NCBI GenBank assembly: GCA_002422865.1
Contig: DITN01000062.1
Span: 61,357 to 125,356, forward strand
Length of the DNA stretch: 64,000 bases
Direction: 5' to 3'
From: Bacteroidetes bacterium UBA6183
GTDB taxonomy: Bacteria; Bacteroidota; Bacteroidia; UKL13-3
The notes beneath the pieces are model-generated. The model saw only the letters and a program-made list of their open reading frames with translations, did not search any database and was not told the origin of the DNA. The position numbers were made by a program, and so were the translations under genes. Below, piece by piece: positions 33,565 through 41,113 of this stretch (positions within the stretch are counted from its first letter, which is position 1; every line of letters begins with the position of its first letter).

Positions 33565-34023
33565 ATGATACTTGTAAATATATTAATTGTATTGGCCACT
33601 TTCTTTTTTATGGAGTTTATGGCTTGGTTCTCCCATAAGTTTGTGATGCATGGTTTTTTGTGGTATTTGCATAAAGATCATCATCAGGTGGAGCCCGGTT
33701 TTTTTGAGAAAAACGATGCCTTCTTTTTAATTTATGCCATACCAAGTGCGTATTGTTACATGACGGGTTTGATGGCTGGTGGCGATTTTAGGTTGTACAT
33801 AGGAATCGGCATTTCGCTGTATGGTTTGGCTTATTTTATGGTGCATGATGTTATCATTCACCAAAGGTTTAAAATATTTACCCATTGGAATAACCGTTAC
33901 GTACGTGCTATAAGAAGGGCACATAAAATGCATCACAAACATTTGGGTAAAGAGCGTGGTGAAAATTTTGGAATGCTTATCGTTCCTTTAAAATATTGGA
34001 AGGATCCTAATACCAGTAAATAA
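33565..34023 (+). CDS. crtZ: Beta-carotene 3-hydroxylase
   Basis: A di-iron membrane hydroxylase adding 3-OH to the beta ring. The 152-residue protein shows the His-box set of the fatty-acid-hydroxylase/CrtZ superfamily: HKFVMH (about 25-30), HKDHHQ (about 37-42), HDVIIHQ (about 94-100) and HKMHHKHLG (about 119-127), with hydrophobic segments between. Length is normal. It lies 31 bp after cruF and 12 bp before the lycopene cyclase gene, consistent with hydroxylation of the ring that the cyclase makes. Confidence 0.93.
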   Translation: MILVNILIVLATFFFMEFMAWFSHKFVMHGFLWYLHKDHHQVEPGFFEKNDAFFLIYAIPSAYCYMTGLMAGGDFRLYIGIGISLYGLAYFMVHDVIIHQRFKIFTHWNNRYVRAIRRAHKMHHKHLGKERGENFGMLIVPLKYWKDPNTSK

Positions 34024-34035
34024 TCCAAACCTAAT

Positions 34036-34725
34036 ATGACTTTATATGCGTGGTTAATGTTGGCATCATTTGTTGGCCCTTTTTTATTAAGTTTTGATAA
34101 AAAAGTAGCTTTTTATAAAAGTTGGTTACCCCTTTTTGCTGGCATTGTTTTAAATGGGTTAATTTTTATTTTGTGGGATGGATGGTTTGCACGCACCGGA
34201 GTTTGGGGGTTTAACAATGATTATGTTTGGGCTACAAGGTTTAACGATTTACCTTTAGAAGAATGGATGTTCTTTTTTGTAGTGCCTTATGCAAGTGTGT
34301 TTATTTATGCTTGTTTAAAATCGTATATCAAAACAGAACCCTTTGCCAAAAACAAACATAACATCACCTTGTTGTTTCTTGTTTTAACTTTTGTAATGGC
34401 ATTATTTAACGCTGATAAAACTTATACGTTTTATAATTGCCTCATCGCCTCAGTACTTTTGCTCATACATTACCTCTTTATTAAAAGCAGTTGGATGGGA
34501 TACTTTTGGTTGGCCTACATCATACATTTAGTGCCCTTTTTTATTATAAATGGAATACTAACAGGCGCAGCCACTCCCGAGCCAGTGGTTTGGTATAACA
34601 ACACCGAAAACCTTGGAATACGGTTACATACCATTCCTGTTGAAGACACGGTATATGCCTTAACCTGTTTGCTTTTACCCATTACTGTAATGGAATGGAT
34701 ACAAACTAAAATTGCAGGTAAATAG
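34036..34725 (+). CDS. crtYcd: CrtYcd-type lycopene beta-cyclase (fused heterodimeric type)
   Basis: 229 residues, a polytopic membrane protein formed from two repeats equivalent to the separate CrtYc and CrtYd of actinobacteria. The active-site-like acidic motifs appear once in each repeat: LPLEEWMFFFVVPYASVFIY (about 75-94) and HTIPVEDTVYALTCLLLP (about 198-215). This is the cyclase form common in Bacteroidota. It makes beta rings from lycopene. The gene is the last of the rightward operon, and its 3' end overlaps the convergent MBOAT gene by 20 bp. Confidence 0.9.
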   Translation: MTLYAWLMLASFVGPFLLSFDKKVAFYKSWLPLFAGIVLNGLIFILWDGWFARTGVWGFNNDYVWATRFNDLPLEEWMFFFVVPYASVFIYACLKSYIKTEPFAKNKHNITLLFLVLTFVMALFNADKTYTFYNCLIASVLLLIHYLFIKSSWMGYFWLAYIIHLVPFFIINGILTGAATPEPVVWYNNTENLGIRLHTIPVEDTVYALTCLLLPITVMEWIQTKIAGK

Positions 34726-36184
34726 GCATGATTGGGGTTGCTGTTTTAAACTGAACCAATAAAATAATGAGTAGGGTAAATGCAGCAACATAAACCCACA
34801 AAGGAACATTGTTAAACTTGGCAATTAAATCATCCGCTAAAGTATCTCTTAAACTGTGTAACAAATAGCCAAACACCATCATACCAATAACAGGCGTGTA
34901 GTTTAAATAAATTTGTGGGATGAGCTGTGTATTAAAGTTTGTGGTAATTTGATGAATCATATCAAAAGCAACTGTAATACTTGCTGATTTAAAAAATATC
35001 CAAGCAAAACACACAAAGTGAAAAGTAATAAAAGTACCAATGTGCTTGCGTAAAAGCCTTGGTATAAAATGGAAAGCATCTTTAAAATAAGTCATCCTTA
35101 GTTTATCAAATGCCAATGCAATACCATGTAATGCACCCCAAATAACAAAAGTAAAGTTTGCACCATGCCACAAACCTCCAATAAGCATGGTAATAAATAA
35201 GTTGATGTATTGACGAATCTTACCAAGTCTGTTTCCTCCTAAAGGAATGTATAAATAATCGCGTAACCAACTGCTTAAACTAATGTGCCACCTACGCCAA
35301 AACTCGGTAATGTTTTTGCTCTGATAGGGTGATAGGAAGTTAATATTGATGTCAAATCCTAACCACTTACCCAATCCAATAGCCATATCGCTATAACCAC
35401 TAAAATCGCAGTATATAACCAAGGCGTAACCATAAACAGCCAATAAACTTTCCACCCCACTGTAGCGCATAGGCGCGTCAAAAACATGCTCAACCAAGTT
35501 AACATAAATAAAATCGCTAATGATGACCTTTTTAATTAAACCTGCTGCAATAAGGTATGCACCTTTGGCTAGCGCAGTATTATTAACTTCGTATGGTTTA
35601 TGAATCTGGGGAATAAAATCGGCTGCACGTACAATAGGTCCCATAACCAGTTTAGGGAAAAATGATAAGAAGAACAGATAGTCCCAAAAACTACGAACCG
35701 GTTTAAACGCTCCGCGGTACACATCAATTGTGTAACTAATATTCTCAAAAGTATAAAATGATATTCCGATAGGAAGTAATAGGCTTAATGGCGTGATTTG
35801 AGTAAAGCCTAAATCATTGCTAATACCAATAAAAAAATCGGTGTATTTAAAGTAAAAAAGTAGCCCTAAATTAATAACAATGCTAAATGCTAACAGCATT
35901 TTTTTCCGGGTTACATCGGTGGTTTTATAAATTAGGTTTGATAAGTTAAAATCAACAACGGCAGCTACAATAACTAACCCAACATAAAATCCGCAGGCTT
36001 TATAAAAAAAGTACAACGAGAACAATGTAAACACCAAGGTGCGTAGTTTGGTATTTTTATGTAACACCAAATAAGTTCCCATAAAAGCCAATAAAAAGTA
36101 CAAGAAGAACCCGGTATTAAATAATATCGGCTCATCGGGATTATACTTCAGTTGTGCTATTAATTTTTGTATAAAATCGCTCAT
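34706..36184 (-). CDS. MBOAT-family O-acyltransferase (AlgI/PatA-like)
   Basis: A 492-residue polytopic membrane enzyme of the MBOAT superfamily. The active-site His lies in IGGLWHGANFTFVIWGALHG (about 338-357), and the conserved upstream signature RRWHISLSSWLRDYLYIPLG (about 297-316) is present, as are SYTIDVYRG and GYSDMAIGLGKW. Proteins of this group move acetyl groups across the inner membrane for O-acetylation of alginate, peptidoglycan or other glycans. It is the last of four overlapping genes, downstream of two SGNH hydrolases and a glucosaminidase, which matches PatA/PatB- or AlgI/AlgJ-like arrangement. The substrate is inferred, not shown. Confidence 0.88.
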   Translation of the reverse strand: MSDFIQKLIAQLKYNPDEPILFNTGFFLYFLLAFMGTYLVLHKNTKLRTLVFTLFSLYFFYKACGFYVGLVIVAAVVDFNLSNLIYKTTDVTRKKMLLAFSIVINLGLLFYFKYTDFFIGISNDLGFTQITPLSLLLPIGISFYTFENISYTIDVYRGAFKPVRSFWDYLFFLSFFPKLVMGPIVRAADFIPQIHKPYEVNNTALAKGAYLIAAGLIKKVIISDFIYVNLVEHVFDAPMRYSGVESLLAVYGYALVIYCDFSGYSDMAIGLGKWLGFDININFLSPYQSKNITEFWRRWHISLSSWLRDYLYIPLGGNRLGKIRQYINLFITMLIGGLWHGANFTFVIWGALHGIALAFDKLRMTYFKDAFHFIPRLLRKHIGTFITFHFVCFAWIFFKSASITVAFDMIHQITTNFNTQLIPQIYLNYTPVIGMMVFGYLLHSLRDTLADDLIAKFNNVPLWVYVAAFTLLIILLVQFKTATPIMPIYLQF

Positions 36185-37353
36185 TTGTTAATTACATATT
36201 TTTGAAGCGCATCAAACAATAACATACCCTGAATTTCGTATCCACCTTTACTAAAATGTATGTGGTCTTTGGCTGCGTAACCGGTTTGTACCCATTGGCG
36301 CATGCTTCTATCACCCCCCATTGCACGGTATAAATCCCAGCACATTACGTTTTGTTGGTTACAAAAATTAATCATGGTTTGCCTAATGGCCTCTACTTTG
36401 GGGTTATTAATGTATGCAACTGTTCTTCGCGTTCTCCATTTGCCTTTTACTTTTTTTCTAGTGGTTACAGATTTACGCAAATAATTATCGGCAGGGGTTG
36501 TGTATATAATTTTTGCTTCACCGGCTTCTTTTAGTTTAGCATGAAAGTTTTGTAACTGAACATTAAAACTATCGGAAGAAATATCGCTTACGCTTTCATT
36601 TGTTCCCATGGAAACAATAATTAAATCGGGTTGTAACGATTTAAGTTGTTGAAAAAACAAACCGGAGTTGATGTAGTTGTTAAATGTTGCACCATTTGCA
36701 CCAATGGTATAATACAGTACACCGGGGTTACCGTTACTTGCTATTAATCCGTTTAAAGTAATGTTACTTTTTGTATTCAGGTGAAAACTATTACTTAATG
36801 GCTTGTTGTAGGTGGTTATATTGTATGTTGGTGATTTTTGAATGGTGTAGTTTTCTGCTTCATTATCGTGGTTAAAACCAATTGCTTGCTCGTTATCCGA
36901 TTGAAAAATTACACTCACAAATTGTGGTTGTGTATCTTTTTTGATGTTAAAAACCACCATACTACCTGCAGGCATTTGTGCATTGTATGCGGCTATTCCA
37001 ACATTGCACTCAGTTTTACATTTGGTTATTTTTGAAGCAATAAACGGAACGCTTGCCACAGAACTAAAAGTTGGTGGGCTATTTGTTTTTATCTGTCGGT
37101 AGGGGAACAGTAAACCTACACCGGCATTTCCATAATGTTCTTGCAGGAGGTTGCGTAACTTACCGCTAAACCAATCAGCTTGTATGTGCGAATCGCCAAT
37201 ATGAACAATTTTAAATACTTTGTTGTAAGTATCAACGGTAACTGTTTGTGGTTGATAGATTACATTATCATCGTGCATAAGTACGGGTTGTGCCACAACA
37301 CACAACTGCATAAACAGTAAGCTAATGATTAGGGTAAGCTTGTTCATATTCAT
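36181..37353 (-). CDS. SGNH/GDSL hydrolase, exported (PatB/AlgJ-like)
   Basis: 390 residues with a cleavable signal peptide (LIISLLFMQLCVVAQPV). SGNH blocks are FKIVHIGDSHIQADWFSG (block I with Ser), LIVSMGTNESV (block III, with Glu in place of the usual Asp after Asn), and AKDHIHFSKGGYEIQG (block V, Asp and His). The hydrolase domain is probably periplasmic and may transfer acetyl groups delivered by the MBOAT protein whose start overlaps its stop (ATGA). Its own start overlaps the previous gene by 32 bp, or by 26 if the second Met is used. Confidence 0.82.
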   Translation of the reverse strand: MNMNKLTLIISLLFMQLCVVAQPVLMHDDNVIYQPQTVTVDTYNKVFKIVHIGDSHIQADWFSGKLRNLLQEHYGNAGVGLLFPYRQIKTNSPPTFSSVASVPFIASKITKCKTECNVGIAAYNAQMPAGSMVVFNIKKDTQPQFVSVIFQSDNEQAIGFNHDNEAENYTIQKSPTYNITTYNKPLSNSFHLNTKSNITLNGLIASNGNPGVLYYTIGANGATFNNYINSGLFFQQLKSLQPDLIIVSMGTNESVSDISSDSFNVQLQNFHAKLKEAGEAKIIYTTPADNYLRKSVTTRKKVKGKWRTRRTVAYINNPKVEAIRQTMINFCNQQNVMCWDLYRAMGGDRSMRQWVQTGYAAKDHIHFSKGGYEIQGMLLFDALQKYVINK

Positions 37354-38698
37354 TTAGTATTGCGTTGCTAATTAATCTTCCAATTTTAGCCGAACCACTT
37401 TGGTTAAAATGGGTATAATCGCTACCGGCTAGTATTGGTTTTTTTTCTGCCCATGTTTTCATGCTATTATATCCACCCATGGCCTCGTACAAATTAAAAA
37501 ATGCACATCCATATTTTTGTGCAGCAGCTTGTTGTGCCTTGAGTAGATTTTCTACACCATTTCCTGTGCGGTATTCACCATCAATTTTAAATGCTTTATC
37601 GGCAGTACTCACAATAAGTATGCTGGTACGCGGAAATGCTTTACGCAAGTGTTTTAGGCTTTTTTCCAGCTGTTTTTGATAATAGTTAAAGTTAATAATA
37701 CTATCGCTATACAATAAGTTTGGTCCATAATGTAAAACCAATAAATCGTACGGTCGTAACGAATCAATTTGTTTTAACATTTTGGAATTTAACCGAGTTA
37801 ACTCTGTTCCGCTGGTGCCTCTAAAAGATAGGTTGTCAAGAATAATACCCGTTCTGCTCTCAGATGCAAAACCAAATAGGGGAGTTTTACTTTCATTAAA
37901 CTTAAGTTCGAGCAATTTTAAATTACTGTCGTTACTAAGTTTAGCTACATTAAATAAACCGTCACCAATAAGTTTAATATGTTGTTTGTTGCAGGTTAAG
38001 TCTAAAACACCATTACCGTATAAAATACTTACATTATATAAGTTTGATAAATGCTTGCCACCACCTGGTTTAATAATAATATCAGCGTTGTTTTTGGCAA
38101 AAAAAGTATGACCGCTAAAGCCAATTATTAACTTCTGTTTATTGTTATTAAAATTAATGTCTTCCCAGTTTTCGTTGGCGTAAGCCTTAACCGTTTGTCT
38201 GAAGTGTGCCACAATACTGGTTGCAGGAATAAATCCAACACCATCACCTCCGAATTTATTTTGTAAAATTGCACGAATGGTTTGAGTAATTAAATCGCCT
38301 TCAATCATACTATCTCCAAAATAACCAATGCGTACCTTTCTATTTTTTTTACTTGATTGTTGATGCAATGCGGCCAAAAAAGCATCCATGCCATTTTGTT
38401 TTCCTATAGTGTCGGGGGGCTCTATTCCTACATCATTTCTAATAATTTTGGCCACAGCCTTATTTGTTTCTATGGTGTCTTTTACCAATTGTTTTAATGG
38501 GGTGCCTTCCTTTTTTACTTTGTAAGTTGATTGGTATTTGGTCTTTTTTGTGGTCTCTAAATTGGAAAAAATGTGAACTACACTTAGGTTATTTTTTTTC
38601 CAGAAAGTTGGAGGAATTACAACACTGATTAAAAACAAAATAATGCAGGTAAAAGCGACTATTAAAAACGGTTTATTATGGTTGTCTTGTTGCTGCAT
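37322..38698 (-). CDS. SGNH/GDSL hydrolase with N-terminal membrane anchor
   Basis: 458 residues. The N-terminus has one hydrophobic helix (FLIVAFTCIILFLISVVIPP, about 10-29) after a charged start, so the protein is anchored rather than cleaved. After a charged linker come SGNH features: VRIGYFGDSMIEGDLITQ (Ser of block I), LLVLHYGPNLLY (block III position) and AGSDYTHFNQSGSAKIGR (Asp/His of block V). It is distinct from its downstream neighbour in length and anchoring, so it is not a simple tandem duplicate. The gene overlaps the upstream glucosaminidase gene by 23 bp and the downstream SGNH gene by 32 bp. Confidence 0.8.
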   Translation of the reverse strand: MQQQDNHNKPFLIVAFTCIILFLISVVIPPTFWKKNNLSVVHIFSNLETTKKTKYQSTYKVKKEGTPLKQLVKDTIETNKAVAKIIRNDVGIEPPDTIGKQNGMDAFLAALHQQSSKKNRKVRIGYFGDSMIEGDLITQTIRAILQNKFGGDGVGFIPATSIVAHFRQTVKAYANENWEDINFNNNKQKLIIGFSGHTFFAKNNADIIIKPGGGKHLSNLYNVSILYGNGVLDLTCNKQHIKLIGDGLFNVAKLSNDSNLKLLELKFNESKTPLFGFASESRTGIILDNLSFRGTSGTELTRLNSKMLKQIDSLRPYDLLVLHYGPNLLYSDSIINFNYYQKQLEKSLKHLRKAFPRTSILIVSTADKAFKIDGEYRTGNGVENLLKAQQAAAQKYGCAFFNLYEAMGGYNSMKTWAEKKPILAGSDYTHFNQSGSAKIGRLISNAILNEYEQAYPNH

Positions 38699-39188
38699 TT
38701 CGGGTATTTAACTCCGTTAAATTATATTTTTTTATTTGGGTTTTGATTTTAGCTTTCCATGCCTGTGGCGAGCCACTGTAACCGCTTTTTGTCATTGCAT
38801 TAAGCCACGCATTATAATCAAAATTACCCTTTAATGTGGGATAAAATTTTCTTTTAGACAGGTAAACACAAAAATCGACAAAACTTGCCGAATCGGAGTC
38901 GTAATTACGGAAACGGGTTTGTATGCCTTTAACAGAACGTAATTTATTCCCAGCCTTTAATCCAAAGTGATTGTGAAGAATTTTGGCATTTTTGCTTGTT
39001 CCTGCTCCGCTTTCAACAATAGCTAAACCCAACATCAAATCAGCTGGTATTCCAAATGAATCGGATAATTGTATACACAAAGTACCGTATCGCGCAATAT
39101 AATTACTCACAATATATTGTGCTTGGATACTTGTTACTACTAAAAGTAGCGGCAAAACGAAAATGATTTTCTTCAAAAACAATTTCAT
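38676..39188 (-). CDS. Glucosaminidase-domain (peptidoglycan hydrolase-like) protein
   Basis: 170 residues: signal peptide (IIFVLPLLLVVTSIQAQ), then one glucosaminidase domain (FlgJ/Atl-like). The catalytic Glu is in LMLGLAIVESGAGTSKNA, followed by NHFGLKAG and RFRNYDSDSASFVDF, and the Tyr-containing stretch at FDYNAWLNAMTKSGYSG. The family cuts the GlcNAc side of peptidoglycan glycan strands. It is the first gene of the O-acetylation-like operon; O-acetylation is known to modulate lytic enzymes in other bacteria, so a wall-editing unit is plausible. It is short compared with multi-domain autolysins and has no separate wall-binding domain. Confidence 0.84.
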   Translation of the reverse strand: MKLFLKKIIFVLPLLLVVTSIQAQYIVSNYIARYGTLCIQLSDSFGIPADLMLGLAIVESGAGTSKNAKILHNHFGLKAGNKLRSVKGIQTRFRNYDSDSASFVDFCVYLSKRKFYPTLKGNFDYNAWLNAMTKSGYSGSPQAWKAKIKTQIKKYNLTELNTRNAATRQP

Positions 39189-39291
39189 ATTTAGTTTCCT
39201 TGGGTATTCAAATTATTATAACCTATACCTTCAATCTGTGTCATTATTATTCCATTGGTGGAATAGTATAAGATAATGTAAGGTAATTATT

Positions 39292-39299
39292 TATTTTTG
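39292..39299 (+). promoter_or_regulatory. -7 box upstream of the PAS-domain gene
   Basis: TATTTTTG fits TAnnTTTG exactly, 14 bp before the ATG at 39314. A matching -33 element is not obvious. Confidence 0.45.
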
Positions 39300-39313
39300 T
39301 TCAAAATAAATAT

Positions 39314-39670
39314 ATGTTATCCTCTGAGATAAAAATTTATGTAAAGTATACCGTTCCTCAACTGATAGAGGATAAAGAGCGTAACATAGTTTTTTGTAAT
39401 GAGGAATTTACCAAGCTGTTTGATATTAAGCAAAGTTCGCAAGATCTCATCGGAACAAATTGCATAGACATGTTAATTTCATTATCAAACACAATACCGG
39501 ACGTGGAGCGATTGAGTGCTTTTGTTGCAACAAGTTTAAGTGATAGGTTATCGGGTAAAATTCATGATATTAAAATTAATCCTCGTACGATTATATCTAT
39601 TTACTATAAATCAGTAACGTTAAAAGATGGTGCTCTGATTCATATATGGGAGTATGTGCCTATACACTAG
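39314..39670 (+). CDS. Stand-alone PAS-domain protein
   Basis: 118 residues that are essentially one PAS domain: PQLIEDKERNIVFCNEEFTK (strands A-B and helix C), KLFDIKQSSQDLIGTNCIDM (helices D-F), and a closing strand (GALIHIWEYVPIH). The end of the protein corresponds to the place where a kinase, GGDEF or S-box tail normally follows, so this is a sensor domain with no output domain. It could bind a ligand and act on another protein, or be the remains of a larger signalling protein. Its TAG stop overlaps the stop of the convergent CNNM gene in a shared CTAG. Confidence 0.72.
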   Translation: MLSSEIKIYVKYTVPQLIEDKERNIVFCNEEFTKLFDIKQSSQDLIGTNCIDMLISLSNTIPDVERLSAFVATSLSDRLSGKIHDIKINPRTIISIYYKSVTLKDGALIHIWEYVPIH

Positions 39671-40953
39671 TCATCTAGTTTTGTTTTTGTAACCAACAGC
39701 TTATCAATGCGTTGTCCGTCTTTGTCAATTACCTCTAGTAGGTATTCTCCAATTTTAATTCTATCTCCAACTTCAGGTAATTTGTTACTCATAAATATAA
39801 CTAATCCAGCAACGGTAGTGTATTCATCACGAGCATCTTCATCAAGATATAAATCAAAGTATTTAACAAAATCAAGAGCAGAGAATTGTCCATCCACAAA
39901 CCAACTATTTGGGTCGCGCTCAACAATTTTGTATTCGTCTTGGTCAATTTCGGTTACATCTCCAATTAAAGCATCTACCACATCATCCATGGTAACAATA
40001 CCTTGTGTGGTGCCATATTCATCAATCACAATGCCATAATGCATCTTTTCCCGCTTAAATAATTCAAGTACATTGTAGGCGTACATATTTTCGTTTAAAA
40101 AAAGCGGTTCTTTAGCATATTGCGAAATGTGAAAGTCTTTTTCCCAATTACCACTAAACAAGTCTTTTAGCAATACAATCCCAATTACATGGTCTAAGTT
40201 TTTATCTTTACACACCGGGTAGGCCGAATGTTTTTCAGTATTTATCTTTTCACGAATAACCTCCCAAGTGTCGTTTTCATCAAAAAATACAATGTCTGTT
40301 CTATGGGTATAAAGGGTATTTACTTTTCTATCACCTAATTCAAACACACGCTCTACAATATTTTGTTCAATGTCTTGAATCTCGCCACCTTCAGCGCTTT
40401 CTTTAATTATCGATTTAATTTCTTCTTCAGAAACTTTGCTCTCGTTTATTTTTTTTATACCAAATATGTGTTGTAATAAATCGTTTGAGATGGTTAATGT
40501 CCACACAAAAGGAGATGTTATTTTTGCTAGTATTTGCATGGGTTTAGCCATGATGATGATAATAGGCTCGGGGAAAGTCATACCTAAACGTTTAGGAAAA
40601 AGTTCGCCTAATACAATAGATAAATAGGTAATGAAAATAACAATAACAATTACGGCTAAACTTTGAGCGTAAGGGGCAATAACCGGAATTTGGAGCAAGA
40701 TTTCCTTAACATCATTTGTTAAGTTTTCGCCACTGTAAACCCCCAATAAAATACCAATTAAAGTAATACCAATTTGTACCGTAGATAAAAACTTGGTTGG
40801 GTTTTCTGATAAATCAATTGCCGTTTTAGCACCCGAACTGCCACGTTTTTTTGCACTCTCGAGTTTGTATTTTTTTGATGATACCAGCGAAAGTTCTGAC
40901 ATGGCAAACACACCATTGAGTAGCACAAGGCCTATAATTATAAGTAACTCCAT
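39667..40953 (-). CDS. CNNM/CorC-type transporter (hemolysin family, DUF21-CBS-CorC_HlyC)
   Basis: 428 residues. The N-terminal DUF21 membrane domain (about 1-190) begins LLIIIGLVLLNGVFAMSELS and includes the SARKxx-like LVSSKKYKLESAKKRG and YLSIVLGELFPKRLG. A paired CBS module follows (about 205-330: VNTLYTHRTDIVFFDENDTW; HYGIVIDEYGTTQGIVTMDD), then a CorC_HlyC domain (about 345-425). Proteins of this layout are linked to Mg2+/Co2+ export or regulation in bacteria; the older name hemolysin is not meaningful. It is convergent with and touches the PAS gene. Confidence 0.88.
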   Translation of the reverse strand: MELLIIIGLVLLNGVFAMSELSLVSSKKYKLESAKKRGSSGAKTAIDLSENPTKFLSTVQIGITLIGILLGVYSGENLTNDVKEILLQIPVIAPYAQSLAVIVIVIFITYLSIVLGELFPKRLGMTFPEPIIIIMAKPMQILAKITSPFVWTLTISNDLLQHIFGIKKINESKVSEEEIKSIIKESAEGGEIQDIEQNIVERVFELGDRKVNTLYTHRTDIVFFDENDTWEVIREKINTEKHSAYPVCKDKNLDHVIGIVLLKDLFSGNWEKDFHISQYAKEPLFLNENMYAYNVLELFKREKMHYGIVIDEYGTTQGIVTMDDVVDALIGDVTEIDQDEYKIVERDPNSWFVDGQFSALDFVKYFDLYLDEDARDEYTTVAGLVIFMSNKLPEVGDRIKIGEYLLEVIDKDGQRIDKLLVTKTKLDD

Positions 40954-41113
40954 AAGGATTTGATCTAACGAATTTAACCATTAAACCGAATAATATTTAT
41001 TTGGGTTTAATAAGGGTTTGTTTTTTAGTAGGTTACGCTGACAAAACTCATAAGTATTCATTAGTTTTATGTATAGATTCGTAAGTATCAATACCACTTA
41101 TTCTAACCCAACC

